Positions 33,961-46,084 of a DNA stretch of 64,000 nt are shown in pieces (the first letter of the stretch is position 1; every line of letters begins with the position of its first letter). The stretch lies in NCBI RefSeq assembly GCF_030272615.1, contig NC_081409.1, positions 208,243,190 through 208,307,189 on the forward strand. The letters run 5' to 3'. Source of the DNA: Cryptomeria japonica. Its lineage: Eukaryota > Streptophyta > Pinopsida > Cupressales > Cupressaceae. A model generated the notes under the pieces. It searched no databases. It had not been told where the DNA came from and worked only from the letters and a program-made list of their open reading frames with translations. The position numbers and the translations under genes are program-made.

Positions 33961-34424
33961 TCACTTCTTTTTGCAATGATAAGCCTTCATCACTCATCTA
34001 CTTGTTCCACACATCAATGGACCTTTAATGGAACTTCCTTGAGGGACTTTGTTATCAAGGATACCCAAACTTCTTTAGCTGACACGTATATGGGCCTACG
34101 TAGTTCACACATTAGTAATTCTACCTTAGTTCCTTCATCAAGGAAGCCAATCAAGGGAGAAACACATCATTTAGTCAAAGATCCATACAGCTACAATCAC
34201 AAGGTAATGCCTCACACATTTGAGATGGGTGACTTAGTTCTAAGAGAAAATCCTAATAATCAGCAAGATAGAGAGAAAAAGGGTAAGTTTGAACCAAATT
34301 GGATAAGCCCTTACATCATCATAGCAATCTATGGATCAAGTGTATATCAGCTCTAAACACCAGATGGAGAACCTTTGGAAGATCCTATCAACAACATGCA
34401 CCTTCACAGGTTTTACACATAGTT
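33961..34424 (+). pseudogene. D integrase C-terminal tail
   Basis: The segment HTFEMGDLVLRENPNNQQD, KKGKFEPNWISPYIIIAIYG, then a stop and TPDGEPLEDPINNMHLHRFY is the conserved end of Ty3 integrases, with the GDLVLR and LEPNWxGPY elements. It marks the 3' end of pol. Confidence 0.85.
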
Positions 34425-36239
34425 TTTTAGAGTATCCTTATCAAAAATACAAAAATATCAAAAAATACCAAAAATACAAAAAAATAACTAAAAAAAAAAA
34501 TCATCATTATGATGAAAACCTGGCAAACAAGCACCTTCTGACACCAAAAAAATTAAAAAATCAAAAAAAATAAAGTGAAATAAATTCATCCAACAGTGAA
34601 AACCACTTTAGTGGCACCTTGGGCAAGTACCATGGTGAAAATCAAGTTACCGGCGCCATGTGTAGATACTTTTGCTCCTTCCTCCTTCAAGATTCAATCT
34701 CATCCTTTCACTTTGCACACACTCATATGTAGCCTTTCATTTCCATAATAAATTTACCCATTCCCATCATTGCTTGTTATTGATCTACCTGAGATTGGTT
34801 CGTCATCCATAATAAACCTTTTTCCACCCCTTTCCTTTCACACTTTCCCATAATAAATCATGTCCAATTTGTAACTAGGGGCAAAATCCTAAATCTAGTG
34901 ATCATCTTTTCATTTCTCCTTTTCATGCACAATCTACAATAAAAGATCACTTGCATCACCAATCCACAATAATGTATTAGTTTCATGGATTTGGTCAATT
35001 TTAGATGAGACGCAAGTAGCATTGAGCTTTCTACAAATCAAATCTTTCGACAGACTTTGGCAACAACAATATTTTTAGCATTATTTGTCCTTTATCATGA
35101 TAACAACATTGTGACCAAATCAAACATGATAACATATGTGGCAAGAAACACAATAACCTAAGGATTTCAATTTATGTGTGTGTTAGGTCATTGGTTTTGT
35201 TTTGTTATTCATCTTTGCAGTGACATTTTTTTTATCTTTTCAAGGATGTCTCTGACTAGAGATTCTATCTCTGGGATGACTTTGACTAGAAAGGTGAGGA
35301 TGGGGTATGTTCACCTATTTTACCATTTGTGGATTGTCTCTTAGTAATACTATGGCTCATCCAAGGATATGAGGAAATCGTGAGTCTAGTGTGAATTGGG
35401 GCATTCCTTTTCTATGACTATCTGATCTCCATGCAAATACGTACAATGAATTTCAAGGTCAAACCTATACCTGGATGGTTATAACCTATTTTCCATAATA
35501 AAGCTCAATGATGATACTAGAACAAGAATCTCTTCCACCTCCATATCTTCTGCCTTTCATTCCCTTATCCACCTTGTCCTCCATTATTCTGTCTCGAGTC
35601 CCATGTAGTATGGTATCACATGATAGAGTATAATGACACAAAAAAAATATTTGCATCTCATTTAGTGTCTATCTGCATCACCACATGTTAGCACATCTCA
35701 TTATATGCATATAGGAATCATAACAGCATCACATCCTACATACACCACTCATTAGAACATCATATAAGCATCATTTTCATATATATCCATTTTAATAAAT
35801 TACATATACATTTGCATCATGCATAACATAAACATAAAAGTACAAAAATATAATGCATCACATCACATACATAGATTGCATCTCATAATCATCATAGTCA
35901 ACATATAGACATTGCATAGAAAATAAATGGCATCATCATAATAGGAAATGAACCTATAGTATAAACATATTTCATCGTATGCATTCATTTTATAAGCATC
36001 ATGCATGATAGAACATCTCACAAATCATAAAAGAGTACATACGCATAATTTAAAGCATATAGAAGTATCATAACATCATACCACATAGGAACAAATGCAT
36101 ATAACCACCGCAAGGTATAGGTCATCTCATATATATATCAAAAATATCAATGTCATGATACAATGATGTCAAAAATCATATGGCTACAAAATCACCCGAA
36201 GGTGTCTACATCATCATATAACAAAATTGATATAAAATG
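34425..36239 (+). other. D 3' non-coding region
   Basis: A-rich stretches (34440-34570) are followed by reiterated GATGAAAACCTGG / CAGTGAAAACC / TGGTGAAAATC motifs at about 34511-34650. A CAT/ATA-rich low-complexity tract spans about 35630-36180. No gene seen. Confidence 0.65.
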
Positions 36240-39200
36240 GAATCCTAGAGAGCTATGATGAAGACCCTCCCTTAAAGATGGTAGGCCTTGATGGAATCTG
36301 AGCACTCAAAGGCCCATCCTGAGGATCATCTCACCTACCCCCACCTATGGACCTTGTTGCTAGTGGTGGTGGAGGACCCATAACCCCACCATTGGATGCT
36401 CATCATCTCTCCTTCCATGTGCCAATGGATCAAGAGGCTCATATGTAGCTTCCCGCTCTGATATGAGGAGGAATTGTTGTCATGCATAGGTTCCTCCATT
36501 ACTCTATCTCCTCTCCAGCCTAGATGAAATAGGCAAATCTAGAAGATGTATCACCTACTAAGTTATCCCAAGTTTTCCTGAGAGCCTCCTCTACTGGTGT
36601 ATACTATTGCATGGCCTGGTCTCTCTCATCTGTCACCTCCCAGATCTATCCCCTCAACTAAGTTATCTCTCTCTCAAGATCATCGATCTCATCGCCCTGA
36701 CCCTGTGTGATCTCCCTGAGCATGAGAAGCTCATTTTCCTTCTCATCCCTCCTCCTATCTCACCTTCTTTGGGGCATCCTATACATATCCCCTCTATCCA
36801 TGTCCACCCTAAACTTGTGCCTATACCTGAGGTGCAACCTGTAATGGTTATCCCCCTCTCCCCCTATGTGGCCTCAATGGTTTTCTTCCCTCTCCCTCTC
36901 CTCTTTGGGCTCCCTCTTCTCTCCCTCCATCCCTCTATCATCCTCCACCTCTAACAACCCTCCTAGCCCCTCCTCTCCTTCATCCACCCCCATTCTCATC
37001 ATCACCATCATCGTCCAACCTTGGACCTAGCTCTCCTAGACCTATAAAACATGGGAATGGTGTTGGATATGGTTGTGCATTGTTGTTGCTATTATATGTT
37101 GTTGTCATTGATGTCAACATATTCCTGTAATTTATTCCTGTGTATTTGGGAAGATTTTATGATCCGGTTTTGTAGTTTGGTTTTGTTGATCACTCTTTTG
37201 TGGAGGTTGATATTTCCTTTGGTATATTCCGGTGTGATCACATCTTGTGCTAAGAATTTGGGATATTGTTTGGGATTTTCTAGTGTATCTTCATTTCAGA
37301 TGGTTCATGATTTGGTGGTTTGCAAGTTATCTTTCTTCGTGATAGTTGCCAATTGTTTGTGTTCTTGAGCTTCTAGACCTTGACAGATGAAGATTTGAAA
37401 AGTGGTGTTGGTGCAGCTGTTTTGGATGATTCTAATGTGATTTTTGGTGTTTCCTAGTTATGTCCTATTTGTTTTGGCGATCCACATTGATCGTTGTGTG
37501 ATTAATTTGGTGATTTCTATGAACCAGTGATTATTTTCATGTTATGCGGTATTTCTGGTGGTGTAGTGTGTTGCGGTTCATCTTGGCATGATTTCAAGTG
37601 GAGTTGATCATTTTGCAATTTAAATTAGGACCATGTTATTCTATTTAAATTATTGTATCATTCTGGTGGTCGATCTTTGTATCGTGTGATGTAATTTTGT
37701 AATTGTGAGATGAGAGTTAGGTTTTAGTTGACCTTGTTATCAAGGTTGATAATTTGTATATATAGGTGAGATATTCATGTAAATTGGGTGTCAATGTTGT
37801 GTCTGCATTATCAGAGAGAGGTGTACATGCAAACAAGTGATTTATCATTTGGTGTTGAGTTTGAGGTGAGATTGGTGTTGTTGGGCAGACATATGTGCTT
37901 AACCTAAACTGTAATCAAGCATTTGGAGATGCTAGTCTTTCAGTTCATTTCTTCCAGATTGTAGTCTGAATCTTTTTGTAAGTCAGTGAGACTTCTTTGA
38001 GGGTTGTATCCTTCTGGGAAAATATCTTTTGAGCAGTGATCTCTAGGAAGTGTGCTTGAATGCATGTGCATTCCCCATTGTAATATTTACACATACTACT
38101 GCAGAGTATCATCTTACTGTGGGTAACTTCTCACCGTGGTTTTTCCCTTAATCAGGTTTTCTACATCAAAAAACTTGGTGTTGTTTATTGTGTTGTTAAT
38201 TTGCTTATTTGTTCATTGTTTTAGTTTGTTATATCTGTTGTTGTGCTTAAATTTTTATATTCTGGTGAAGACTGATTCACCCCCCCCCTCTCAGTCTTCC
38301 TTCGTTGTTGCTTCTAACAAATGGATGTATAGAAAAATAGGTGGCGTACTCATCAATCATACTCACATCAACCACATCTAGTAATAAATCTTAGGGCATC
38401 ATAACCATTTTTTAAAACTATGTGAGAGTTGCATAATATGATAAAATCGGTCCCCAGTGAACCTAATCTCTAACTGTCCGAGAAAACTCTCATGAACCCC
38501 ATAGAATTTGATGTACTCTATCAAACTATTAGGTCACCCTATCAATCAAATACCTATCCAAAATGTAGGAAGTCCACCTAATGAGATACTTTCTATGGAA
38601 ACAAAATGGTAGCTCTCTTACATCCTCCTCCCAAGCCTTCCAATCTAGATATGACCTCTAAGTCACACTGTCGATGTCATCAAAAAAGATACTGCCAATA
38701 CTCTAGCTTCCCAATCTATGGCTAGGAATTGATCATGCTATAAAAAATTCACAAAGGCAGCCTGTGACCTCTGAACTTGAAGTGAATTGGACTCATCACT
38801 TCTATGTTCTCATAGGCCCAAACCTATAGCAATGTGACCCCGCATCCTGAACCGCAACCATCAAGGTACACAAACTGATGGAGCTCGTGATATAAGTGTG
38901 CCAAAATTCATGGGCCCATGAAAACCTGGTCCTCTTAGTCACTATGATCTCCCATGCCCTGCCCCACCCTATTGTCATCCCACGAGTAGCCCTATCAAGA
39001 CATGGGAACCTGATAATCACCCCTCCCACCACTACTGCTAGAGTCTATCCACTAGTATATATGACCTCCCAGCTCAAGTGTCCTCCTCTCAACTCTACCT
39101 CTGAGTCTTTGAAGACTCATAGAAGTGCATCTACATTTCCCTCTCTATCATACATGACCAACTATCCATGGATCAGTATCCTCAGTATCCTGTATACATC

Positions 39201-39390
39201 CTCTAGAGTGACTAACATCTCCCCAGTTGGCAAATGAAATGTGCAAGTCTCAGAGTGCCATCTCTCTGCAAGAGTAGTCAACAGTCCTATGTTCACCCAA
39301 ATCTTAGGCATTTACATGATGTTTTGCAATCCCATCGCATAGATCATGGCATCTACAGTCAAATCTATCTGTAATCTCTATGTCATAGGA
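36240..39390 (-). pseudogene. antisense plant-mobile-domain (MAIN-like) ORF in D
   Basis: The minus strand, from about 39390 leftwards in one main frame, reads MPKIWVNIGLLTTLAERWHS, TFHLPTGEMLVTLEDVYRIL, then GGVIIRFPCLDRATRGMTIG, WGRAWEIIVTKRTRFSWAHE and VAVQDAGSHCYRFGPM. The RWHSxTxTFHLPxGEMxVTLxDV string and the later WG/TRFAWG region are those of the plant mobile domain (PMD). The distal part (36600-36800) codes for a heptad-like segment, LLMLREITQGQGDEIDDLER. Solo LTR F interrupts it at 37061-38319. Stops are numerous. Function of PMD proteins in elements is unknown. Confidence 0.75.
37061..38319 (+). mobile_element. Solo copia LTR F
   Basis: It starts TGTTGGATATGG and ends TTCTAACA, 1,259 bases, with exact AATGG on both sides (37056-37060, 38320-38324). 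The 3' part shares CACCGTGGTTTTTCCCTT and ATTCACCCCCCCC with the LTR of Copia-1. No internal region remains, so it arose by recombination between two LTRs. Confidence 0.92.
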
Positions 39391-39699
39391 AATCTCTCTC
39401 TAACTCAATCTAGGGTAATGACTCCTGCATCCAATCAAATCAATCACACCAATCCTATTAGTACTCATGTTCATCACATAGTATTGCTTATCTTATCCTA
39501 TCCTAGCCTAGTGGTACCTATGTCTATCAGATGGTGCTACTCATCATGCTATTTATCCTAGTGCTTATGTTTATCACATGGTGTCGCATACCCATGTCCT
39601 CTAGCTAATTAAACCATCGGACGTGATCAAAGAAATGAATTCTTTATGCCATCTCTCCTATATTGGTGATTTCTCTCTCTAAGTACTCTACTTTTCTCT

Positions 39700-40020
39700 A
39701 ATCTCTTGAGTGTTGTGGATGCAAATGAGGATGTTTTCCCCTATGGCCTATATATGTATGCCATAAGGGATTTGTGGGAGGACATGATAGGAGGCAAAGA
39801 AACAACACATAAGGGATGGGAAAGACACTGGTGGTTGACTGTCTTTAAGGATGCTAAGGAGTATGCGAGAGCTTGTGATGTATGTTAGAATATAGGGAAA
39901 CTTTACAGGAGGGATGAGATATTGTTGCACCCAATAGTTGAGTTGCAACCATTTTATAAGTGGTTGGTTGATTTCATCAAGATAATCAACCCTCTAGTGA
40001 GGCATTCTAGTTCCCGCTAG
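39700..40020 (+). pseudogene. displaced integrase N-terminal fragment in D
   Basis: The plus strand reads GLYMYAIRDLWEDMIGGKET, GWERHWWLTVFKDAKEYARA, CDVC, then GKLYRRDEILLHPIVELQPF and YKWLVDFIKIINPL. This matches the HHCC zinc region and the start of the core of Ty3 integrase (the WWPTLFKDA..C..C, LQPFEKWxVDFVGPI type). It lies downstream of the integrase C-terminus, out of normal order. Confidence 0.78.
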
Positions 40021-40275
40021 ATAGGTTGTGTAACCCTATCCCATCGTGTCAGTCTCCTGCTTCTCATTGATCACTCTTGAGTCAGTCTTTCACTTGTGTG
40101 ACCTTGTCACTCTGTCCTTCACCTTTCTAGCCTTTCTTTCTTATCGAGAGATTGTCTGAGATTTTTCAAATTTTTCATCCAATCTCTCAAGGGGGCATAT
40201 CATTCCCATCTTGGGTCATCTTTGTATCAGTTCATTTTATCTTCTTTCAATCAACACGACAAGCTATATTGCATC

Positions 40276-40289
40276 AAAAAGGGGCAAAA
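40276..40289 (+). other. polypurine tract of D
   Basis: AAAAAGGGGCAAAA directly precedes the 3' LTR. Confidence 0.8.
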
Positions 40290-41009
40290 TGCAGACACCT
40301 AAAATTTTCCTAGCATAATTAAATAAATATTTTTATTTATTTAATTATTTTATCCTAAATCCTCTATTAATTAAATAGATTTTTTATTTATTTAATTAAT
40401 TCACTTTATCCTCTTCTATCCCCTTTTCCTATTTAAATAAATAGTTTGTTTATTTAATTGGTCCCACTAACTCTATTAATTAAATAGATCTTTATTTATT
40501 TAAATAATTTATTAGCTTTTTGCCTCCATGACACATGTCATTTATCTTTTCATTTATCTTACCTACCCTCTTCATTATTTTATTATTTTCCCTACCTAAC
40601 CCTTAATCCTAGCTGATCATTTATTCTTTCACCTCTTAATCTTATCCCTCTATTTTCTAAGGTATCTTATATAAGAGCATATTCTCTTCCTTTCACAACC
40701 CTAATCAATCCAGAAATCTTCAAGAGATCAAGCGACTTTACATTCACAATCTATTTTTTGTTGATCTCTTATGCACACATACGAAATTTGAGAGCAAATA
40801 TATCAAACAAGATCAATGGAGATAGGAGACAATGGAGATCAAACCCTACTTGGCATGTGAATGGTATTATTGTTTCAATTTATTGATTTGCATGTTCTTA
40901 GGTTTCTTCATTTGTGTATGGTGAATGCTATATTGTAGAACTAGGGTTTTGTTGTGGTTGGATCTTTGTAATTTTGTAATAGTTTACCATCATCATTTTT
41001 CACCACACA
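40290..41009 (+). repeat. 3' LTR of D
   Basis: TGCAGACACC...CACACA, 720 bases. It contains ATTTAATTATTTTATC-type AT-rich segments and, at about 40665-40680, TATCTTATATAAGAG, a likely TATA region. Its end matches the 5' remnant at 6254-6333. Confidence 0.85.
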
Positions 41010-41732
41010 TAGTAACCTTGACCAACTAGTTAATTGAAGACTTGGAGAGAATGTCATAAGGTTTTTAAGACCTAATTAATAGTAGCTTGAATTGAGAATC
41101 AGTCACGTATAATTTTTTTTAATACAAACTCCATAATTATCAAGGTTTATGGTACACCAATTGCACCACATATACTTCCAAGATCAATTTTTTATATGAT
41201 TACCTTTCTAGAGATTATATGAAAGTTAAATGAGTCGAACAAAACACACTTGACAAACATGAAGAAGGGGTCCTTATTGCACTCAAATTTTCTTTTCTAA
41301 TTTCTCAATTATTTCCAAAGAGGGGCTAGAATTTGCTTCCACAAATTTAATGCCTTATAGAATGAGGTTTGACAAGATTAAGAATTGTGACCCAAAGCAC
41401 TTTATACTTGATGCAAATATTTCACACAAGTAATTAGGATATCTCCATGAGTATAATCAAATTTAAGGGTGTGTGCACCAACATGTGGAACCAAAAGGGC
41501 GTCTTAAGCTGCCACTTTTTTCTAAAATTAGCAAAGTCTAAACTTTGATGTGAAATTGAATATCATTACACTTGAGATTTGAAGATGTAACAAGAACAAG
41601 AGTTGTAGTTTTCCAAATATAATTTCTAAACTACTAATATTTTTTAAATATGGTAGATATTAAGGGTTTCAAAAATGGGGGCATGAAAAGTGGTCACATT
41701 TTTATCAAAAAACATAACATAGAATCTGTTGT
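41010..41732. other. intergenic sequence between D and the LINE (nothing recognised)
   Basis: AT-rich, no domain or repeat border seen apart from the 13-base repeat at its right end. Confidence 0.5.
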
Positions 41733-41745
41733 GGCCCCCTAAAAT
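41733..41745. repeat. 13-base direct repeat, left copy (candidate LINE target-site duplication)
   Basis: GGCCCCCTAAAAT, identical to 52789-52801. Confidence 0.6.
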
Positions 41746-41997
41746 ATTTTGGATTAAGGCAAAAATAGGTTTTGAAGGGGCCCTAAAACCCTTTACAAAG
41801 AAGATTCTAAAAGGTTTAGAATCAACACAGCAAAATAGAATCCAAAACAAAATAGGTTGCAGAGGATAGAGCAATACATTTGGCAGCCAAAGAGCCAACA
41901 AAAATCCAAACTAGCAACAAAAAACTAGCAGAGACCCACAAACCAGCTACCAGACAAAGATAGAACCAGAAAAATAGAGAATAGAAATTGCATGAGG

Positions 41998-42041
41998 CTC
42001 TTAAGGGTCTCAAGGCTCTTAAGGCTCTTAAGGCTCTTAAG
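41998..42041. repeat. 9-base tandem repeat in the ORF3 tail
   Basis: About five units of AAGGCTCTT or variants, coding on the minus strand for the repeated Lys-Ser-Leu steps of ORF3. Confidence 0.8.
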
Positions 42042-42101
42042 GGTAGCAGACCTAAGTTCTTTGTAGTCTAAAGTTTGAGTAGCAACTTTCTTCTTCAGGT
42101 T

Positions 42102-45100
42102 TGTTAGACACAAAGCACCACTGAGAGGGGGGTGAATAACTGGTTCTCAAATTTTTCCCTTTAACTATCCCTATGAGAGTATACCAATTAACAAATCTAG
42201 AAGAATGCAGACTTACTGGTTAGTAAGGAGGCTAAACACAAATGCATTCATACAAAGGGACATCACATAAGACTAGTATGTACGAGGAAAACCTAAGATG
42301 GAAAAAACCTCAGTGAGAAATGTTGTTGGAGACTATTGCTCCAATCTAGCTTCATAATGAAACTTTGTTACAATGTTTAGGGCACCAACCCAAGGAGCAC
42401 CAACCCATAACTTTTTTATGGGCTACAACCCAAAGGAGCTACAACTCCTACACCGAGCTAAAACTAAGTGATCACAATGATAGCTTCTAATACAAAATTA
42501 TTCACATTATTACAAGTGAATCTTGTAACTATTTCATATACCTCAGTTATGTCGATGACCTTCTCAGCTGCACCGGTTCACTCTTTTGTTGCTCTCATCT
42601 ACTTTTACATTACCATTAAACTCTATCGGTTCACCTCTACTCTTCTTCTGCTCTACTAGATCTCCTCCTCACTATTTTTCTCTTCAATCCTCTCAACTAT
42701 CTTCCTGCCAGTACAAGCACCTATTGGTTATCTCCTCAGATGGACTCTAGTTGCTATACCAGTTTCTCAATCCATACCGGTTAACCCTTTGTTAAACCCT
42801 ATCACCAGTTTAACCTTCACTCACTCAGTCACTATTCTCTTCTTCTATTTTCACTCTGATTGATCTAGCTCTCTCATGCAGCCCTTAATCACTCCACAAC
42901 ATCTATATCTTCTTCTACTCAGCAGCAACCTTCACTGATTTTGGCTTCCTTATTTATAACCTGGTTTTCCCGCGAAAAACCAATTCAAATCACAAGCGGT
43001 TAGGGTTTCCTCATCAACCTCGAGGAAAACCAAATCCAATCAGATCTTATCTGATCTGATCGGCTAGATAGTTTTTTCTCATCACTGCCATTGTCGTGCC
43101 TTCTTGATCATGCCTTCTATCTTTGGCAATCCACTTTTTACCTTGTCAGCTAATTTCTTGGTCAATCACCAAGATTGGTCTTGCAATTTCCTTCATCTGC
43201 CTCGATCTCCTCAATCACTCTAAGTTGGCTCCTTGTTTTCCTCCAGACCTTGAGCCACAAACCTCTACAATGGCTCAATAACACATCCCATGATTTACAT
43301 GATCTACCATTAATGTCGACCAACTCTGCAACTACCTTGTCGGTGCATACTCCATCTACCGCTACATGCAAGTGATGGTATGATGAAAGAATAGGTATCT
43401 GGTAGAATACTAAGATTGGGGGTGAATCAGTGTACTGAAAAACTGATACAAACTTCCCAATCTCAAAATCAAACTCACAAAGTAAACTTTCACTTATCAA
43501 GATCAATACTCAACACCAACTGGTTAACTATTATAACAACTTAATAGTAAACAACTTCAATCTTGTAAACATCAAAATGCTTAATCGTATCTCAACATAT
43601 TCAATCTCTCAATACTTCCAGTTATCATGCCTTATCAAAATAGTTAAGTAGTTAATCAAATCAACAAATAAGATCATAACCACAAAAACATTCACCACTT
43701 GACACAAATGTTTATACGTGGAAAACCCAAATAGGTAAAAACCACGATCAGATGAGACTCACAAGGATAGCTATCTGAACTCTTCTGAAGTTTGCCCTGT
43801 TAGGAGCCAAGCTTGTTAAATCTTTTACATAAGTCCTATTAAGAACTGATTCTATTAGGAATCACGCGGTTAAGGGATTTATAAAACACCTTAATGAAAA
43901 GCAAAATACCCTGTTAGGAGTAACCTCAATAGAGGGTTTGAGAATCCAAGCTAATGGACAACCTTGTTAGAGGATTTAAGAAGTAACCAAGCTTGTTAGA
44001 GCTTACCCGGTTAGGGGATTTCAATTCTATTGTAATTGTTAGAAAACAACAGTTTTTCTTGATCTATCTAAATAGCACTACATTTGCTTGATCAGATCCT
44101 TTTAAGCTTCAATCTTCTTTCACTCAAACTGTAGATCCATTCTCCAATTAAGCAGCCACACACTCAACTAGTTTTCAACCAACACTTTGCCAAGACTTTA
44201 ACAAACAACTTCATCAACCTTAAATACAAATCAATTAGGTTGGTAACACAACAAAAACCTAATTCTCTCATAGAGATTACAAACAAGTCAGTTCAATCTT
44301 GACCGTTAGAAATCATAACAATATTTTCACATTCTTCAAGAAAATTCCAACTGCTCCATGATCACCGTTTCATCGGACTTTGTAACTCATCACGCGCTAT
44401 GCATTAGATGCAATCCACTTTGCTCATTCTCTAGACAAGAAACTAACAAACAATGCACCAAATAGATTATGAACTAATCCTCATTCAATGATCACATGTG
44501 TCTCCATCATTATCGCTCATCATTAGATCTTAAACCAACAAACTTTGATCGGTTAAGGTTTAACAAAAAACAACTGGTAGGGTTTACCAGTTACATTGCA
44601 TAGAAAATGGTTTAACCTTATACACCGGTTTACCGGTTCAACTCACAAACTAACATACCAGTTTACAACATCTTCCACAAAGCTCTTCCTATCGGTTACA
44701 AGCCAATATCAATAACAACAACAATATCAACAATATTATAAATACCATTACCTATTCAATTGACATCAATGACAACATAACATATCATTTATGCAATCTT
44801 CATGCAAATGCCAACAAAAAGTTCACCACCTTGACTTCCACATGGCATCCATGTCGACCAACTATCATCTTAGATCAGTGTGTCGGTTCAAAAAGGATCA
44901 CTGACCAAACACACAACTGACACTTCTTTTCTGCCGATTTACTAACCCTATCAATATCTCACATTTTACCAGTTAACTCCTCATGTCTGCTCTTTGATGA
45001 ACTGCTAGTGGAACTCCTTCACCAGTCACTAGACATGTCTATCCATAGCATGTTCATCTTCATCAGATGGGAGTCTTTAGCATCTGCACCTTGTCTGTAT

Positions 45101-46084
45101 TACCGGTGGATTTACATACCGATAAACGCTCTTGATGATACTATGTCATCAACCTTCACCAGAATCCATCTTCAATCCGGCCATTCTCCTCTGACTCCCT
45201 CTGCTCAGACTTTCCTTCTCCCAAATCAATTCAGACCATATCTCAACCAGTTTGTCAAAGAGACAAATCCATCACTCTTTATCTGTATTGGCAACACAAC
45301 ATGCCTTCTTTGTTGATCCAATGCATATCCCTGATCTTATGCACTTGAGGCATTCCTTTGATTCACCGGTAGTTCTGGTGTGAGCCTTTAAACACTTGCC
45401 TTTACCTCTTCTTCCTTATCTCACAGAACTATGATGCACACTATGCATAATAGGAGATAAGCTCCACTTACCAGTGGAGTGACACCTTGTCATCTGCATC
45501 TTGTAATGCACTCATGTGACTTCCTTGTTTATGCAACACATCTTCAAACAAACACATGTGATCTAGTGTGTGCACATTCACTATCAGTTATCTCTTCACA
45601 TGGCGACTGCATCTTCATCTGGTGGGAGTCCTACTATTCTGCAACCACATAGCATATCGGTGACTAGTTCATTCTTCTCCTTTGGTGTTGATGTGATTTA
45701 GGTAACATTCTACCTCTTCATCACAAACAACAGCTCAAGCACCTTGCCCATCCTTCTTGTACACTGGTCATGAGCATTCTAGTTGGCAACTACACACTGT
45801 CAAAACAACACTTATCATTTGACATCCTTTCCTTACCGATGATACACTATATTGGTAACTGTACCATTTCTTCAACACAAGCCAAGCACTAACTTGTGTA
45901 CCTGTGACTCTAGTGATCATTCCTCTGAATGACATTCTCTTCCTTACCTTACCAGTGTTTTGCAACATAAGGTGATATAAAAAATATCTCATTTTGTACT
46001 CCTTCATTACAGTGTTGCACATACATCTCTCATACTGGTAGTCATCCCATAGCGGTTGACATCAATGACAACACAATGCCAATA
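42102..46084 (-). mobile_element. Solo copia-type LTR H, split by solo LTR G
   Basis: On the plus strand it starts TGTTAGACACAAAG and ends GCCAATA (minus start TATTGGCATTG, from TGTTGG). AGGTT occurs exactly on both sides (42097-42101 and 46085-46089). Without G it is about 2.54 kb. It has the R/U5-like CAAGATGGAAAAAACCTC-type segment and GGGGGGGTGAAT near the left end, as in other copia LTRs here. Confidence 0.88.
43373..44816 (-). mobile_element. Solo copia LTR G, nested in H
   Basis: Plus strand TGATGGTATGATG...GCCAACA, 1,444 bases. It resembles the LTRs of B (GTGAATCAG, TTCACCACTTGACACAA, AACCACG, ATTGACATCAATGACAACA). Flanks are GCAAG (43368-43372) and AAAAG (44817-44821), a 3-of-5 match, so the duplication is decayed or the right border is off by a few bases. 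Confidence 0.75.

Larger units (their letters stand above)
6245..41009 (+). mobile_element. Element D: Ty3/gypsy, Tat-like, with internal deletions and nested insertions
   Basis: The end of its 5' LTR (to 6333) matches the end of the LTR at 40290-41009 (shared TATTGTAGAACTAGGG and TTTGTTGTGGTT). Primer site, leader, gag, protease and the integrase C-terminus lie in the plus direction. The RT-RNase H part is deleted. Inserted into D are A (7248-28851) and solo LTR F (37061-38319). It also carries an antisense plant-mobile-domain ORF and a displaced integrase N-terminus. Its own target duplication cannot be checked because the 5' LTR is truncated. Confidence 0.8.

Noticed and set aside
35630-36180. 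CAT-rich repeats as a possible satellite or CRISPR-like array
   Set aside because: No regular unit length or spacer pattern; eukaryotic low-complexity DNA.
36607-36954. 115-codon plus-strand Pro/Leu-rich frame
   Set aside because: It is the complement of the heptad-rich tail of the antisense PMD ORF.
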